From JAAUQA01 sp036351435 (GTDB lineage Bacteria; Pseudomonadota; Gammaproteobacteria; Competibacterales; Competibacteraceae): DNA of 5,046 bases. The stretch's first letter is position 1. Each line of letters begins with the position of its first letter. The translations under genes were made by a program, and so were the position numbers. Below the pieces are notes generated by a model. It saw only the letters and a list, made by a program, of their open reading frames with translations, did not search any database and was not told the origin of the DNA. The stretch is taken from contig JAZBPA010000406.1 in assembly GCA_036351435.1 (NCBI GenBank), positions 1 through 5,046 on the forward strand, given 5' to 3'. Positions 1 through 5,046 of the stretch are shown here, piece by piece.

Positions 1-344
1 GCAATCAGTAGCTCTTCAAAGGAGTTGTCCTTGAGCACATAGCCGGAGGCGCCTGCTTGTTGGGCATCAGCGGCAGTACACGGATCATCATGCATGGTCA
101 ACAGGACCACCCGGGTGTTCATGCCTGTCTCCTCGACCTTGCGAGCGATCTCTATTCCGGACAACTCCGGCATACCGATATCGAGAATAGCGATATCCGG
201 CTTCAAGGTCTCGACAAGCTCCCAAGCATATTGGCCGTTAGCCGCTTGGGCAACGAGTTCAATATCGGGCTCCACGTCCAGCAGGCTAGACAATCCCTGC
301 CGGAATATTTCATGGTCGTCGGCAAGAATCGTCCGTATCTTCAT
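1..344 (-). CDS. Response regulator, NarL/FixJ-type receiver domain (C-terminus cut by window edge)
   Basis: This gene encodes the response-regulator partner of the adjacent histidine kinase and is read from ATG at 344 towards position 1, with no stop in 114 codons. The visible part is a full CheY-like receiver domain. It has the acidic pair D9-D10 in LADDHE, the phosphoacceptor D55 in LDIGMPELSG, T83 in LLTMHDD and the conserved lysine K105 in GYVLKD. The pattern LADDHEIFRQGL and the GASGYVLKD ending are typical of NarL/FixJ regulators, whose C-terminal LuxR-type DNA-binding domain would lie beyond the window. Its ATG overlaps the kinase stop codon as ATGA, and GAGGTG a few bases upstream can act as ribosome binding site inside the kinase gene, so translation is probably coupled. 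The receiver assignment and the pairing with the kinase are firm. The presence of a DNA-binding domain is inferred from family similarity, and the target genes are unknown. Confidence 0.93.
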   Translation of the reverse strand, partial: MKIRTILADDHEIFRQGLSSLLDVEPDIELVAQAANGQYAWELVETLKPDIAILDIGMPELSGIEIARKVEETGMNTRVVLLTMHDDPCTAADAQQAGASGYVLKDNSFEELLI

Positions 345-1258
345 ACGGTCACCTCATTGGCTAGCGGAACGCTGATCTCGACCGAGGTCCCTTTACCGGG
401 CTGACTGCGAATCGTCGCGCGGCCTCCGACGCTGGTCACCCGCTCATGAATCATCGCGAGCCCAAGTCCGGACGGTCGCTGGTGGGCATTTTGAGGGTCA
501 AATCCCACACCGTCGTCTTTGATTGTCAACGGAAGCTCGGTGGTTGAAGGAGGATGGAGGCTGACGTCGATTTGCTTGGCTCTTGCGTGTTTTAAGGCGT
601 TCGCCAGTGCCTCGCGAAAACTCAAGAAGCATTGCTCCTTGACCCGTTCTTGCAGCGTGATGGGAACGTCATTGGCCAGGAAGCGGATTTCAATCCCGGT
701 CCGCTTGGAAATATCGCGACAATGGAAGCGGACGGCATCGTGGAGGTTCATGCGTTCAAGAAAGATGGGGCGCAACTCCTTGCCAATGTCGCGTAGATCA
801 CCGATGGCCATGCCAACATCGGAGATAAGGTCATTCAGTAACTCCCGAGCGAGTTGCCCGTCCTTTGCTTCCAAGGCGCGCAACCGCTTGAGTCCGAGGT
901 TGACGGACTGCAAAGACTGACCGACAAGGTCGTGCAAGTGCGCAGCGATCCGCTCACGCTCTTCCTTCTCAACCTTTTCCCGTAGCTGGCGAATCCTTTG
1001 TGCCTCGGAAGCGCGCTCCCGCATCGTTTGGATACCGAAGGCGAGGTTTTGTTTGAACTCGGCAGCATTCCCTTCAAAGGCGCGCTCCGTGAACCGCGCC
1101 GCCTGGAGCCGCTTCTCCGGCCCGACATGCTCTTCCAAAGCTCCTGTGGCGTCGAGCTTCGTTCCATTCATAGTTAGCAGGTGCCCGTTCTGTTCTATTT
1201 CGTTAATCGAAACCGGGGCCTGCTCGAACAAGATCTTATATTCCTCTGGTCCACGCAT
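341..1258 (-). CDS. Soluble sensor histidine kinase, HisKA_3 / HATPase_c (NarX/DegS-like)
   Basis: The product (305 residues from the chosen start) is a cytoplasmic histidine kinase that should phosphorylate the receiver protein encoded directly downstream. Residues 1-30 (LFEQAPVSINEIEQNG) look like the start of a PAS domain, but a full PAS fold is not evident. Residues 75-105 are charged and probably form a coiled coil. The HisKA_3 dimerisation domain starts at ERERIAAHLHDLVGQ, with H109 as the likely phosphorylated histidine. The ATPase domain shows an N box with N220 (REALANALKHA), a G1 box at 247-253 (KDDGVGF), a G2 box at 263-267 (SGLGL) and a final GKGTSVEISVP strand. No membrane segment is seen, so the signal is probably internal or comes from a partner protein. 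ATG at 1258 is preferred over an in-frame TTG at 1303 because AGGAGG lies 8 bases upstream of it. The signal cannot be told from the sequence. Confidence 0.93.
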   Translation of the reverse strand: MRGPEEYKILFEQAPVSINEIEQNGHLLTMNGTKLDATGALEEHVGPEKRLQAARFTERAFEGNAAEFKQNLAFGIQTMRERASEAQRIRQLREKVEKEERERIAAHLHDLVGQSLQSVNLGLKRLRALEAKDGQLARELLNDLISDVGMAIGDLRDIGKELRPIFLERMNLHDAVRFHCRDISKRTGIEIRFLANDVPITLQERVKEQCFLSFREALANALKHARAKQIDVSLHPPSTTELPLTIKDDGVGFDPQNAHQRPSGLGLAMIHERVTSVGGRATIRSQPGKGTSVEISVPLANEVTV

Positions 1259-1263
1259 AGCGC

Positions 1264-1274
1264 TCTCCTCCTTT
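1264..1274 (-). promoter_or_regulatory. Strong Shine-Dalgarno site of the histidine kinase gene
   Basis: On the minus strand this reads AAAGGAGGAGA, containing a perfect AGGAGG (1267-1272) 8 bases before ATG at 1258. It decides the start: the longer frame beginning with TTG at 1303 would place this site inside the coding sequence and has no comparable site of its own. Confidence 0.85.
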
Positions 1275-1289
1275 CGTTCTCTTCCCAAC

Positions 1290-1301
1290 GGAACGCGTTC
1301 C
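1290..1301. repeat. Perfect 12-bp palindrome, possible operator upstream of the kinase
   Basis: GGAACGCGTTCC is a perfect palindrome of two 6-base arms with no spacer, 31 bases before the kinase ATG. It lies where it could bind a dimeric repressor at the promoter or sit early in the leader. No known consensus was matched. Confidence 0.5.
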
Positions 1302-1416
1302 AAGAAAGAGAATGCCCTGTCTCAGACCGCGATCATCCCAATTCGACGTGTTTTCCTCTTACCGCTTCAATATTGCCGAGATTTTCCAATTGCCTGGTAA
1401 TCGGCTTTTCCGCAAG

Positions 1417-1422
1417 TATAAT
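1417..1422 (+). promoter_or_regulatory. Candidate -10 box (TATAAT) for the LuxR-type gene
   Basis: A perfect TATAAT faces the LuxR-type gene and would put the transcript start near 1429, giving a leader of about 110 bases. No good TTGACA-like -35 box sits at the normal 16-18 base distance; the nearest TTG, in TTGCCT at 1390, is too far at 21 bases. Such a promoter would probably need an activator. The opposite strand reads TATACT at 1415-1420, so this could also serve the kinase operon. The box itself is seen; its function is a guess. Confidence 0.35.
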
Positions 1423-1425
1423 TTG

Positions 1426-1440
1426 GGATATTCGATATCC
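1426..1440. repeat. Inverted repeat GGATAT-TCG-ATATCC, possible operator
   Basis: Two perfect 6-base arms flank the 3-base spacer TCG. The repeat starts 4 bases after the candidate TATAAT, so a protein bound here would cover the predicted transcript start. This would fit autorepression of the LuxR-type gene, which is inference only. Part of the repeat, GATATTCG at 1427-1434, recurs at 1458-1465, 31 bases on, or about three helical turns. Confidence 0.5.
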
Positions 1441-1443
1441 GCC

Positions 1444-1459
1444 TCACCTGAATGGGTGA
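1444..1459. repeat. Inverted repeat TCACC-N6-GGTGA
   Basis: Five-base arms TCACC and GGTGA surround TGAATG. Arms this short are expected by chance a few times in a region of this size, so it is listed mainly because it sits between the two GATATTCG copies. Confidence 0.3.
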
Positions 1460-1465
1460 TATTCG
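1458..1465. repeat. Second copy of the direct repeat GATATTCG
   Basis: The 8 bases GATATTCG are identical to 1427-1434 in the same orientation, with starts 31 bases apart. That spacing puts both copies on the same face of the helix. It is a possible pair of half-sites for one regulator, with no known consensus behind it. Confidence 0.4.
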
Positions 1466-1468
1466 GCA

Positions 1469-1479
1469 TTTACCGTAAA
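1469..1479. repeat. Inverted repeat TTTAC-C-GTAAA
   Basis: This is an 11-bp dyad with 5-base arms and a single central base at 1474. Its centre is 41 bases, about four helical turns, from the centre of the dyad at 1426-1440. It could be an operator, but the short arms make chance a real alternative. Confidence 0.35.
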
Positions 1480-1493
1480 CACATTTTAAAAAG

Positions 1494-1510
1494 CTGTTCG
1501 GTAAGAACAG
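1494..1510. repeat. Inverted repeat CTGTTC-GGTAA-GAACAG in the LuxR-type gene leader
   Basis: Perfect 6-base arms flank a 5-base spacer, ending 31 bases before the ATG at 1542. In RNA it could form a 6-bp hairpin with a 5-base loop in the leader; in DNA it would be a 17-bp dyad. It is not followed by a T run, so it is not a typical terminator. Confidence 0.45.
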
Positions 1511-1541
1511 GCCTCTCCTCACTAATTAATGGATCCCGAGA

Positions 1542-2705
1542 ATGATAGATAACGAACTAGAAAATCTTCTCGACTACCTCTACGCTGCGGTCACCGATCT
1601 AGAACGGTGGTATGGGTTCGCACGGCGACTTGACGAATTCTTTCAAGCGGATGTTACGCATCTCGTCGCATACGATCTTGAGATGCAGGGGCCGATCTTT
1701 TCCGTGTGTACGAACACACGATTGGAGGAGATACACATGAAGCTCCACCATCTTCCGCCCGAGGCAGACCCCCGGTATGAAGTGTATATTGACTTACCAG
1801 AAAAACCGCTTACATGCAGCACCAGCAAAGATCTTGTCTCTTCACCGGAGTATTTTGATGTCTTCAGGGAGATGAATGTAGAACATCATCTTGGGGCAAT
1901 GGTACCTGTCGGTTCAAAAATGCATTTTGCTTTGGCTATGTTTAGATTGAGAGGCCGATCCCCGTTTACTACTGTGGACTGTGATCGGGTCGGCGAGCTC
2001 ATACCGCACTTTAAACGGGCAATGCTTTTACGCAGAGAGATCGCGGCGCTTGAAGAAGGACGCTGGGCAGCAATGAGTGCATTGGACCAGATTCCGATGG
2101 GCGTTGTTGTTGTCGGGATGGATGCGTCAGTTCTGTTTGCCAACGCAACTGCACGCGCAATGGCGCATTCGCTCAATGGATTCGTCTTTCGGAATGACAA
2201 AATCTGGGGCACGAGCAGCGAAGACACCCAGAGATTGCATAGCGAGATCAGACGGGTCACTAATTCTGTGTACGATGATGCCTATACCGGCGACTCAACT
2301 GGAATCGTTCAACTCACTCGGACACTTGGAAGTGCCCTCTATGTTCGCGTTCAAGCTGTTATCAAAGGTGAAGATGCCTTCAGGAAAATGGACTTCACAC
2401 AGCCGGTAGGCATACTGTTCATTTCGGATCCTGATGAACCGGACGAGACGATTCCGGAACTGCTCCAACGAATGTTTGGATTAACGCCCGCGGAATCCAG
2501 ATTGACCGAGAGCCTAGTCAGAGGCTGCGATTTGAAACAAACTCAAACCGATCTGCATATCAGCGAAAACACAGCCCGTACCCACTTGAAGAGTGTTTTC
2601 AGGAAGACGGATACGTCAAATCAAGCTGAGCTCGTTAAGTTGGTCGTAACAAGTCCCGCGTGGCGTAAATACCCGGCGAGCGAGAGGCCCACCTTTGACC
2701 ACTGA
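1542..2705 (+). CDS. Orphan LuxR-type transcriptional regulator with PAS-like sensory region
   Basis: This 387-residue cytoplasmic protein is probably a ligand-responsive DNA-binding regulator. Residues 1-160 form an N-terminal sensory region with GAF-like character, by pattern only. A helical linker follows (about 158-175). Residues 176-295 look like a PAS domain, with the typical run ALDQIPMGVVVVGMDASVL and the conserved Asn at 201 in FANATARAM. The C-terminal LuxR/GerE helix-turn-helix occupies about 312-368: GLTPAESRL, then SENTARTHLKSVFRK as recognition helix and TSNQAELVKL. There is no receiver domain, so the adjacent kinase is unlikely to phosphorylate it in the usual way. The usual residues of acyl-homoserine-lactone receptors are not apparent. 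The gene is back-to-back with the kinase operon, suggesting shared or cross regulation. ATG 1542 has only a weak site (GGA at 1531-1533, 8 bases upstream). Two rows, 1861-1980, are AT-rich by hand count. The ligand and targets are unknown. Confidence 0.88.
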   Translation: MIDNELENLLDYLYAAVTDLERWYGFARRLDEFFQADVTHLVAYDLEMQGPIFSVCTNTRLEEIHMKLHHLPPEADPRYEVYIDLPEKPLTCSTSKDLVSSPEYFDVFREMNVEHHLGAMVPVGSKMHFALAMFRLRGRSPFTTVDCDRVGELIPHFKRAMLLRREIAALEEGRWAAMSALDQIPMGVVVVGMDASVLFANATARAMAHSLNGFVFRNDKIWGTSSEDTQRLHSEIRRVTNSVYDDAYTGDSTGIVQLTRTLGSALYVRVQAVIKGEDAFRKMDFTQPVGILFISDPDEPDETIPELLQRMFGLTPAESRLTESLVRGCDLKQTQTDLHISENTARTHLKSVFRKTDTSNQAELVKLVVTSPAWRKYPASERPTFDH

Positions 2706-2743
2706 GCAGCCATGCCCTAATGGCTTAGTCTGCAAGCCGGGTA
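2670..2743. repeat. 8-bp inverted repeat across the LuxR gene end, enclosing a hairpin
   Basis: TACCCGGC at 2670-2677 is exactly complementary to GCCGGGTA at 2736-2743, with 58 bases between them. The left arm is within the last codons of the LuxR-type gene and the right arm is in the gap before the convergent serA. A smaller hairpin (2708-2725) lies inside, so the region could fold as a nested stem on transcripts from either side. Confidence 0.4.
2708..2725. terminator. Weak hairpin between convergent genes, possible terminator
   Basis: AGCCAT pairs with ATGGCT around the 6-base loop GCCCTA, starting 2 bases after the LuxR-gene stop codon. No T run follows on either strand, so it is not a classic intrinsic terminator. 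Position between two convergent genes is the main reason to consider it. Confidence 0.25.
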
Positions 2744-2757
2744 CGAAAGAGAACCTA

Positions 2758-3921
2758 TTACAACGCCCGCACGCCCAGCACGCCCTCGATCTGTTGAATG
2801 GCTTCCACTACCCCTCCCGGAATAGGGCATTCCGCATCCACTAACGTACAAGCGATTTCACCGCGCGAGCGGTTGAGCATATCCAGGATATTGATATTCG
2901 CATTGGCGATGGCGGTAGAGATGCGCTCAATCATATGCGGCACATTGGCGTTCACCACTGATAAGCGATGGCCGCTGTTGCGGGGCATCACCATTTCGGG
3001 GAAATTGACCGAGTTGCGTATAGTGCCGTTTTCCAAATACTCCCTCACCTGATCGGCTACCATGACGGCACAATTTTCCTCCGCCTCTTCGGTGGACGCG
3101 CCCAGATGGGGAAGCGCGATGACTCGGTCATGGTTTTTCAGCAGATTGCTCGGGAAGTCGCAGACATAGGCTTTGACCCGTTGCGCTTTGATAGCCCCTG
3201 AAACGGCCGTTTCGTCGACGATACCGGCGCGGGAAAAATTGAGTATCGTTAGCCCCGGACGACAAGTCGCCAACCGTTTGGTGTCGAGCATATGACGAGT
3301 CTCGTCCAGCAACGGCACATGCAACGAGACAAACTCGGCTTGGGCCAGCACATCGCCCACGCTCATCACTTGTTGGACCTCAGCCGAGAGCTGCCAAGCA
3401 TTGTTGACAGTGATATGCGGATCGTAACCGATTACCCTCATACCGAGAGCCAGCGCCGCATTGGCCACTTTGACGCCGATAGCGCCGAGGCCAATGACGC
3501 CCAAGGTACGCCCCGGTAATTCGACACCCACGAAGCCTTTTTTGCCCGCTTCCACCTGTTCGGTGATGGCTTTATCGGTACCGTGTAGCTCACGGGCGAA
3601 ATCCCAAGCCGGGCCGATGTTGCGCGCCGCCATCAGCATACCCACCAACACCAACTCCTTGACTGCGTTGGCATTAGCCCCCGGCGTATTGAATACCGGG
3701 ATACCACGGGCGCTCATGGCACTCACCGGAATATTATTCACCCCTGCCCCGGCGCGGCCCACCGCCTTCAGTGCAGTTGGCACCGGCCAGTCGTGCATAG
3801 TGAACGACCGCAATAATACGGCATCGGGATGCTGAATCTCCGAGGCCACTTCGTAACGTTCGCGCGGCAGCCGTTCCAGCCCGGCCGCGCGGATGTTGTT
3901 TAAGGTCAGAATTTTATACAT
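2758..3921 (-). CDS. serA: D-3-phosphoglycerate dehydrogenase, short ACT-domain form
   Basis: SerA oxidises 3-phosphoglycerate to 3-phosphohydroxypyruvate with NAD, the first step of serine synthesis in the cytoplasm. The product (387 residues) has a split substrate-binding domain with RAGAGVNNI at 56-64, and a Rossmann domain with GLGAIG at 144-149 and D167 (GYDP) for NAD binding. Active-site R231 (SRAGIV) and H272 (PHLGAST) are present. A C-terminal ACT domain (about 318-387) probably gives serine feedback control. The enzyme lacks the extra domain of the long SerA form. Where many relatives have Glu two residues after DFP, this protein has DFPSN, that is N259. It follows serC closely and should be co-transcribed. 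ATG 3921 was chosen because MYKILTLNNI matches the usual family start; ATG 3927 is equally possible, and TTG 3930 is unlikely. A GGAAAG lies somewhat far upstream. A relaxed 2-hydroxyacid dehydrogenase is the main alternative. Confidence 0.93.
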   Translation of the reverse strand: MYKILTLNNIRAAGLERLPRERYEVASEIQHPDAVLLRSFTMHDWPVPTALKAVGRAGAGVNNIPVSAMSARGIPVFNTPGANANAVKELVLVGMLMAARNIGPAWDFARELHGTDKAITEQVEAGKKGFVGVELPGRTLGVIGLGAIGVKVANAALALGMRVIGYDPHITVNNAWQLSAEVQQVMSVGDVLAQAEFVSLHVPLLDETRHMLDTKRLATCRPGLTILNFSRAGIVDETAVSGAIKAQRVKAYVCDFPSNLLKNHDRVIALPHLGASTEEAEENCAVMVADQVREYLENGTIRNSVNFPEMVMPRNSGHRLSVVNANVPHMIERISTAIANANINILDMLNRSRGEIACTLVDAECPIPGGVVEAIQQIEGVLGVRAL

Positions 3922-3948
3922 GGTCATCAAAACTGTTGTCGCTTTCCA

Positions 3949-5031
3949 CTAACCGTGGCGACCGGCAAAGTCGCTCATGAAATCCACCAATGCCTGCACA
4001 CCGGCTTCCGGCATCGCATTGTAGATGCTGGCGCGCATACCACCCACTGAACGATGGCCCGCCAGGTTTAACAATCCGGCGTCTTTGGCTTCCGCCAGGA
4101 AAGTTTTGTCCAGTGCATCGTCCGCTAGAGTGAATGGGACGTTCATCCAGGACCGGCAGGGCGGATCTATCGGATTGCTGTAAAAATCGGACTGATCAAT
4201 GGTTTCGTACAGCAAAGCTGCTTTACGCTGATTGCGCCTGGCCATTTCGTCCAGGCCACCTTGGTCTTTGACCCATTGGAAGACCAGCCCGGCGAGGTAC
4301 CAAGCAAAAGTGGGCGGCGTATTGAGCATCGAATCGTTATCGGCCTGGGCTTTATAATCCAGCACGGAGGGTGTGCCGGATGCAGCTTGCCCTATCAGAT
4401 CATCCCGCACGATGACGATGGTGAGGCCCGAAGGACCGAGGTTTTTCTGCGCCCCGGCGTAGATCACTCCGAATTTCGACACATCCAGCGGACGGGACAG
4501 AATCGTCGAGGACATATCCGCCACCAGCGGCACATCACCGACTTCGGGAATCTGATGAAACTCTACGCCACCGATGGTCTCGTTCGGTGTGTAATGCAAA
4601 TACGCCGCCGCTGAATCGCATTGCCATTCGGTGCGTGGGGGGATGGTGGAGAAGTTGCCGGCTTCGGAACTGGCAACCACATTGACTTGGCAATGCTTCT
4701 TGGCTTCGGCAATGGCTTTCTTAGACCATAGCCCGGTGTTCACATAATCAGCTTGTTGCTTACCGCGTAACAGGTTCAGCGGAATGGCGGCGAACTGGCC
4801 GGAAGCGCCGCCCTGCAGAAACAGCACCTTGTATTTGGCGGGAATCGCCAGTAATTCCCGCAAATCAGCTTCGGCCTGCGCGGCAACGGCCAGAAAGTCC
4901 TTGCCGCGATGACTCACTTCCATAACCGACATACCGCTATTGCGCCAATTGAGCAGCTCCGCCTGAGCTTGTTCCAATACGGCTTCAGGCAATGTGGCAG
5001 GACCTGGGCTGAAGTTGTAGGGACGTGACAT
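3949..5031 (-). CDS. serC: Phosphoserine aminotransferase
   Basis: SerC is a PLP enzyme that transfers the amino group of glutamate to 3-phosphohydroxypyruvate, giving phosphoserine. The family can also serve pyridoxal phosphate synthesis through 3-amino-1-hydroxyacetone phosphate. The 360 residues match the usual full length of about 360. Seen motifs are FSPGPATLP at the N-terminus, VSHRGKDF with H41 and R42, LQGGASGQF (72-80) at the phosphate-binding site, W102, the ADMSS Asp at 172, and AQKNLGPSG with K196 as the PLP-binding lysine. Near the end, N237-T238 and GHRSVGGMRASIYNAMP (H326, R327, R333) complete the substrate site. All expected key residues are present. It is the first gene of a likely serC-serA operon, with serA beginning about 27 bases after its stop. 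ATG 5031 has AAGGA 9 bases upstream. The promoter is outside the window. Confidence 0.97.
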   Translation of the reverse strand: MSRPYNFSPGPATLPEAVLEQAQAELLNWRNSGMSVMEVSHRGKDFLAVAAQAEADLRELLAIPAKYKVLFLQGGASGQFAAIPLNLLRGKQQADYVNTGLWSKKAIAEAKKHCQVNVVASSEAGNFSTIPPRTEWQCDSAAAYLHYTPNETIGGVEFHQIPEVGDVPLVADMSSTILSRPLDVSKFGVIYAGAQKNLGPSGLTIVIVRDDLIGQAASGTPSVLDYKAQADNDSMLNTPPTFAWYLAGLVFQWVKDQGGLDEMARRNQRKAALLYETIDQSDFYSNPIDPPCRSWMNVPFTLADDALDKTFLAEAKDAGLLNLAGHRSVGGMRASIYNAMPEAGVQALVDFMSDFAGRHG

Positions 5032-5040
5032 CGGTAACCA

Positions 5041-5045
5041 TCCTT
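5041..5045 (-). promoter_or_regulatory. Ribosome binding site of serC
   Basis: The minus strand reads AAGGA with a 9-base spacer before ATG at 5031, which supports that start. Only 15 bases lie upstream of the gene in this window, so no promoter can be judged. Confidence 0.6.
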
Positions 5046-5046
5046 A

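Larger units (their letters stand above)
1259..1541. promoter_or_regulatory. Divergent control region between the kinase operon and the LuxR-type gene
   Basis: This 283-base stretch separates two genes transcribed away from each other and must hold promoters for both. No convincing gene lies in it. It is AT-richer towards the LuxR side; the row 1441-1500 has 25 G+C in 60 by hand count. It contains a perfect TATAAT (1417-1422), five short inverted repeats centred near 1295, 1433, 1451, 1474 and 1502, and a direct repeat GATATTCG at 1427 and 1458. Both the orphan LuxR regulator and the NarL-type regulator are plausible binders here. That is inference from the gene arrangement, not read from a known consensus site. 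Confidence 0.7.

Noticed and set aside
519..920. Plus-strand frame opposite the kinase gene
   Set aside because: It is an antisense shadow of the HisKA_3/ATPase coding sequence, with no protein-like motifs.
835..1167. Minus-strand second frame inside the kinase gene
   Set aside because: It has a Ser/Arg-rich translation typical of an out-of-frame reading, and the true frame carries all kinase motifs.
1259..1303. Longer kinase frame starting at TTG 1303 (15 extra residues)
   Set aside because: ATG 1258 has a perfect AGGAGG 8 bases upstream; the TTG has no comparable site, and the extra residues match no domain.
1469..1490. TTTACC/TTTAAA as an alternative promoter for the LuxR-type gene
   Set aside because: The spacing between the two elements is far too short for a sigma-70 promoter, and the nearest upstream -35 candidate (TTCGGC) is poor.
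1312..1545. Plus-strand frame of 77 codons in the divergent control region
   Set aside because: It has no good ribosome binding site and no recognisable motif, and it runs over the LuxR-gene start in another frame. Chance frame.
3461..3835. Plus-strand frame of 124 codons opposite serA
   Set aside because: It lies antisense to the well-conserved NAD-binding and substrate regions of SerA, and its own product resembles nothing known.
4261..4614. Plus-strand frame of 117 codons opposite serC
   Set aside because: It is an antisense shadow of the PLP-lysine region of SerC, with no start signal worth noting.

Overview
The window reads as chromosomal DNA of a proteobacterium, probably a gamma- or betaproteobacterium. 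This rests on the gene types, the Shine-Dalgarno-led genes and moderate G+C, not on a marker gene, so the taxonomic call is weak. It carries four complete genes and one gene cut by the left edge. No RNA gene, mobile element or CRISPR array was recognised.

Positions 1-1258 (minus strand) hold a two-component system. A soluble HisKA_3-type histidine kinase comes first, and its stop codon overlaps by 4 bases (ATGA) the start of a NarL/FixJ-type response regulator. Only the receiver domain of the regulator lies inside the window. Positions 1259-1541 are a divergent, AT-richer control region with a perfect TATAAT and five short inverted repeats. Positions 1542-2705 (plus strand) encode an orphan regulator with an N-terminal sensory part, a PAS-like middle and a C-terminal LuxR-type helix-turn-helix. 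It has no receiver domain.

Positions 2758-5031 (minus strand) hold serC followed by serA, separated by about 27 bases and so very likely one operon. They encode phosphoserine aminotransferase and a short, ACT-domain 3-phosphoglycerate dehydrogenase, which are the second and first steps of serine synthesis from 3-phosphoglycerate. The dehydrogenase has Asn where the catalytic Glu would be expected in a simple alignment. The LuxR gene and serA converge across a 52-base gap that contains a small hairpin nested inside an 8-bp inverted repeat.

The left half is therefore a compact signalling locus: a kinase/regulator pair and a back-to-back LuxR regulator sharing one control region. The right half is housekeeping amino-acid synthesis. 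Nothing in the sequence directly links the two halves. I see no clearly new system. The best leads are the dyad-rich divergent promoter and the unusual active site of SerA.
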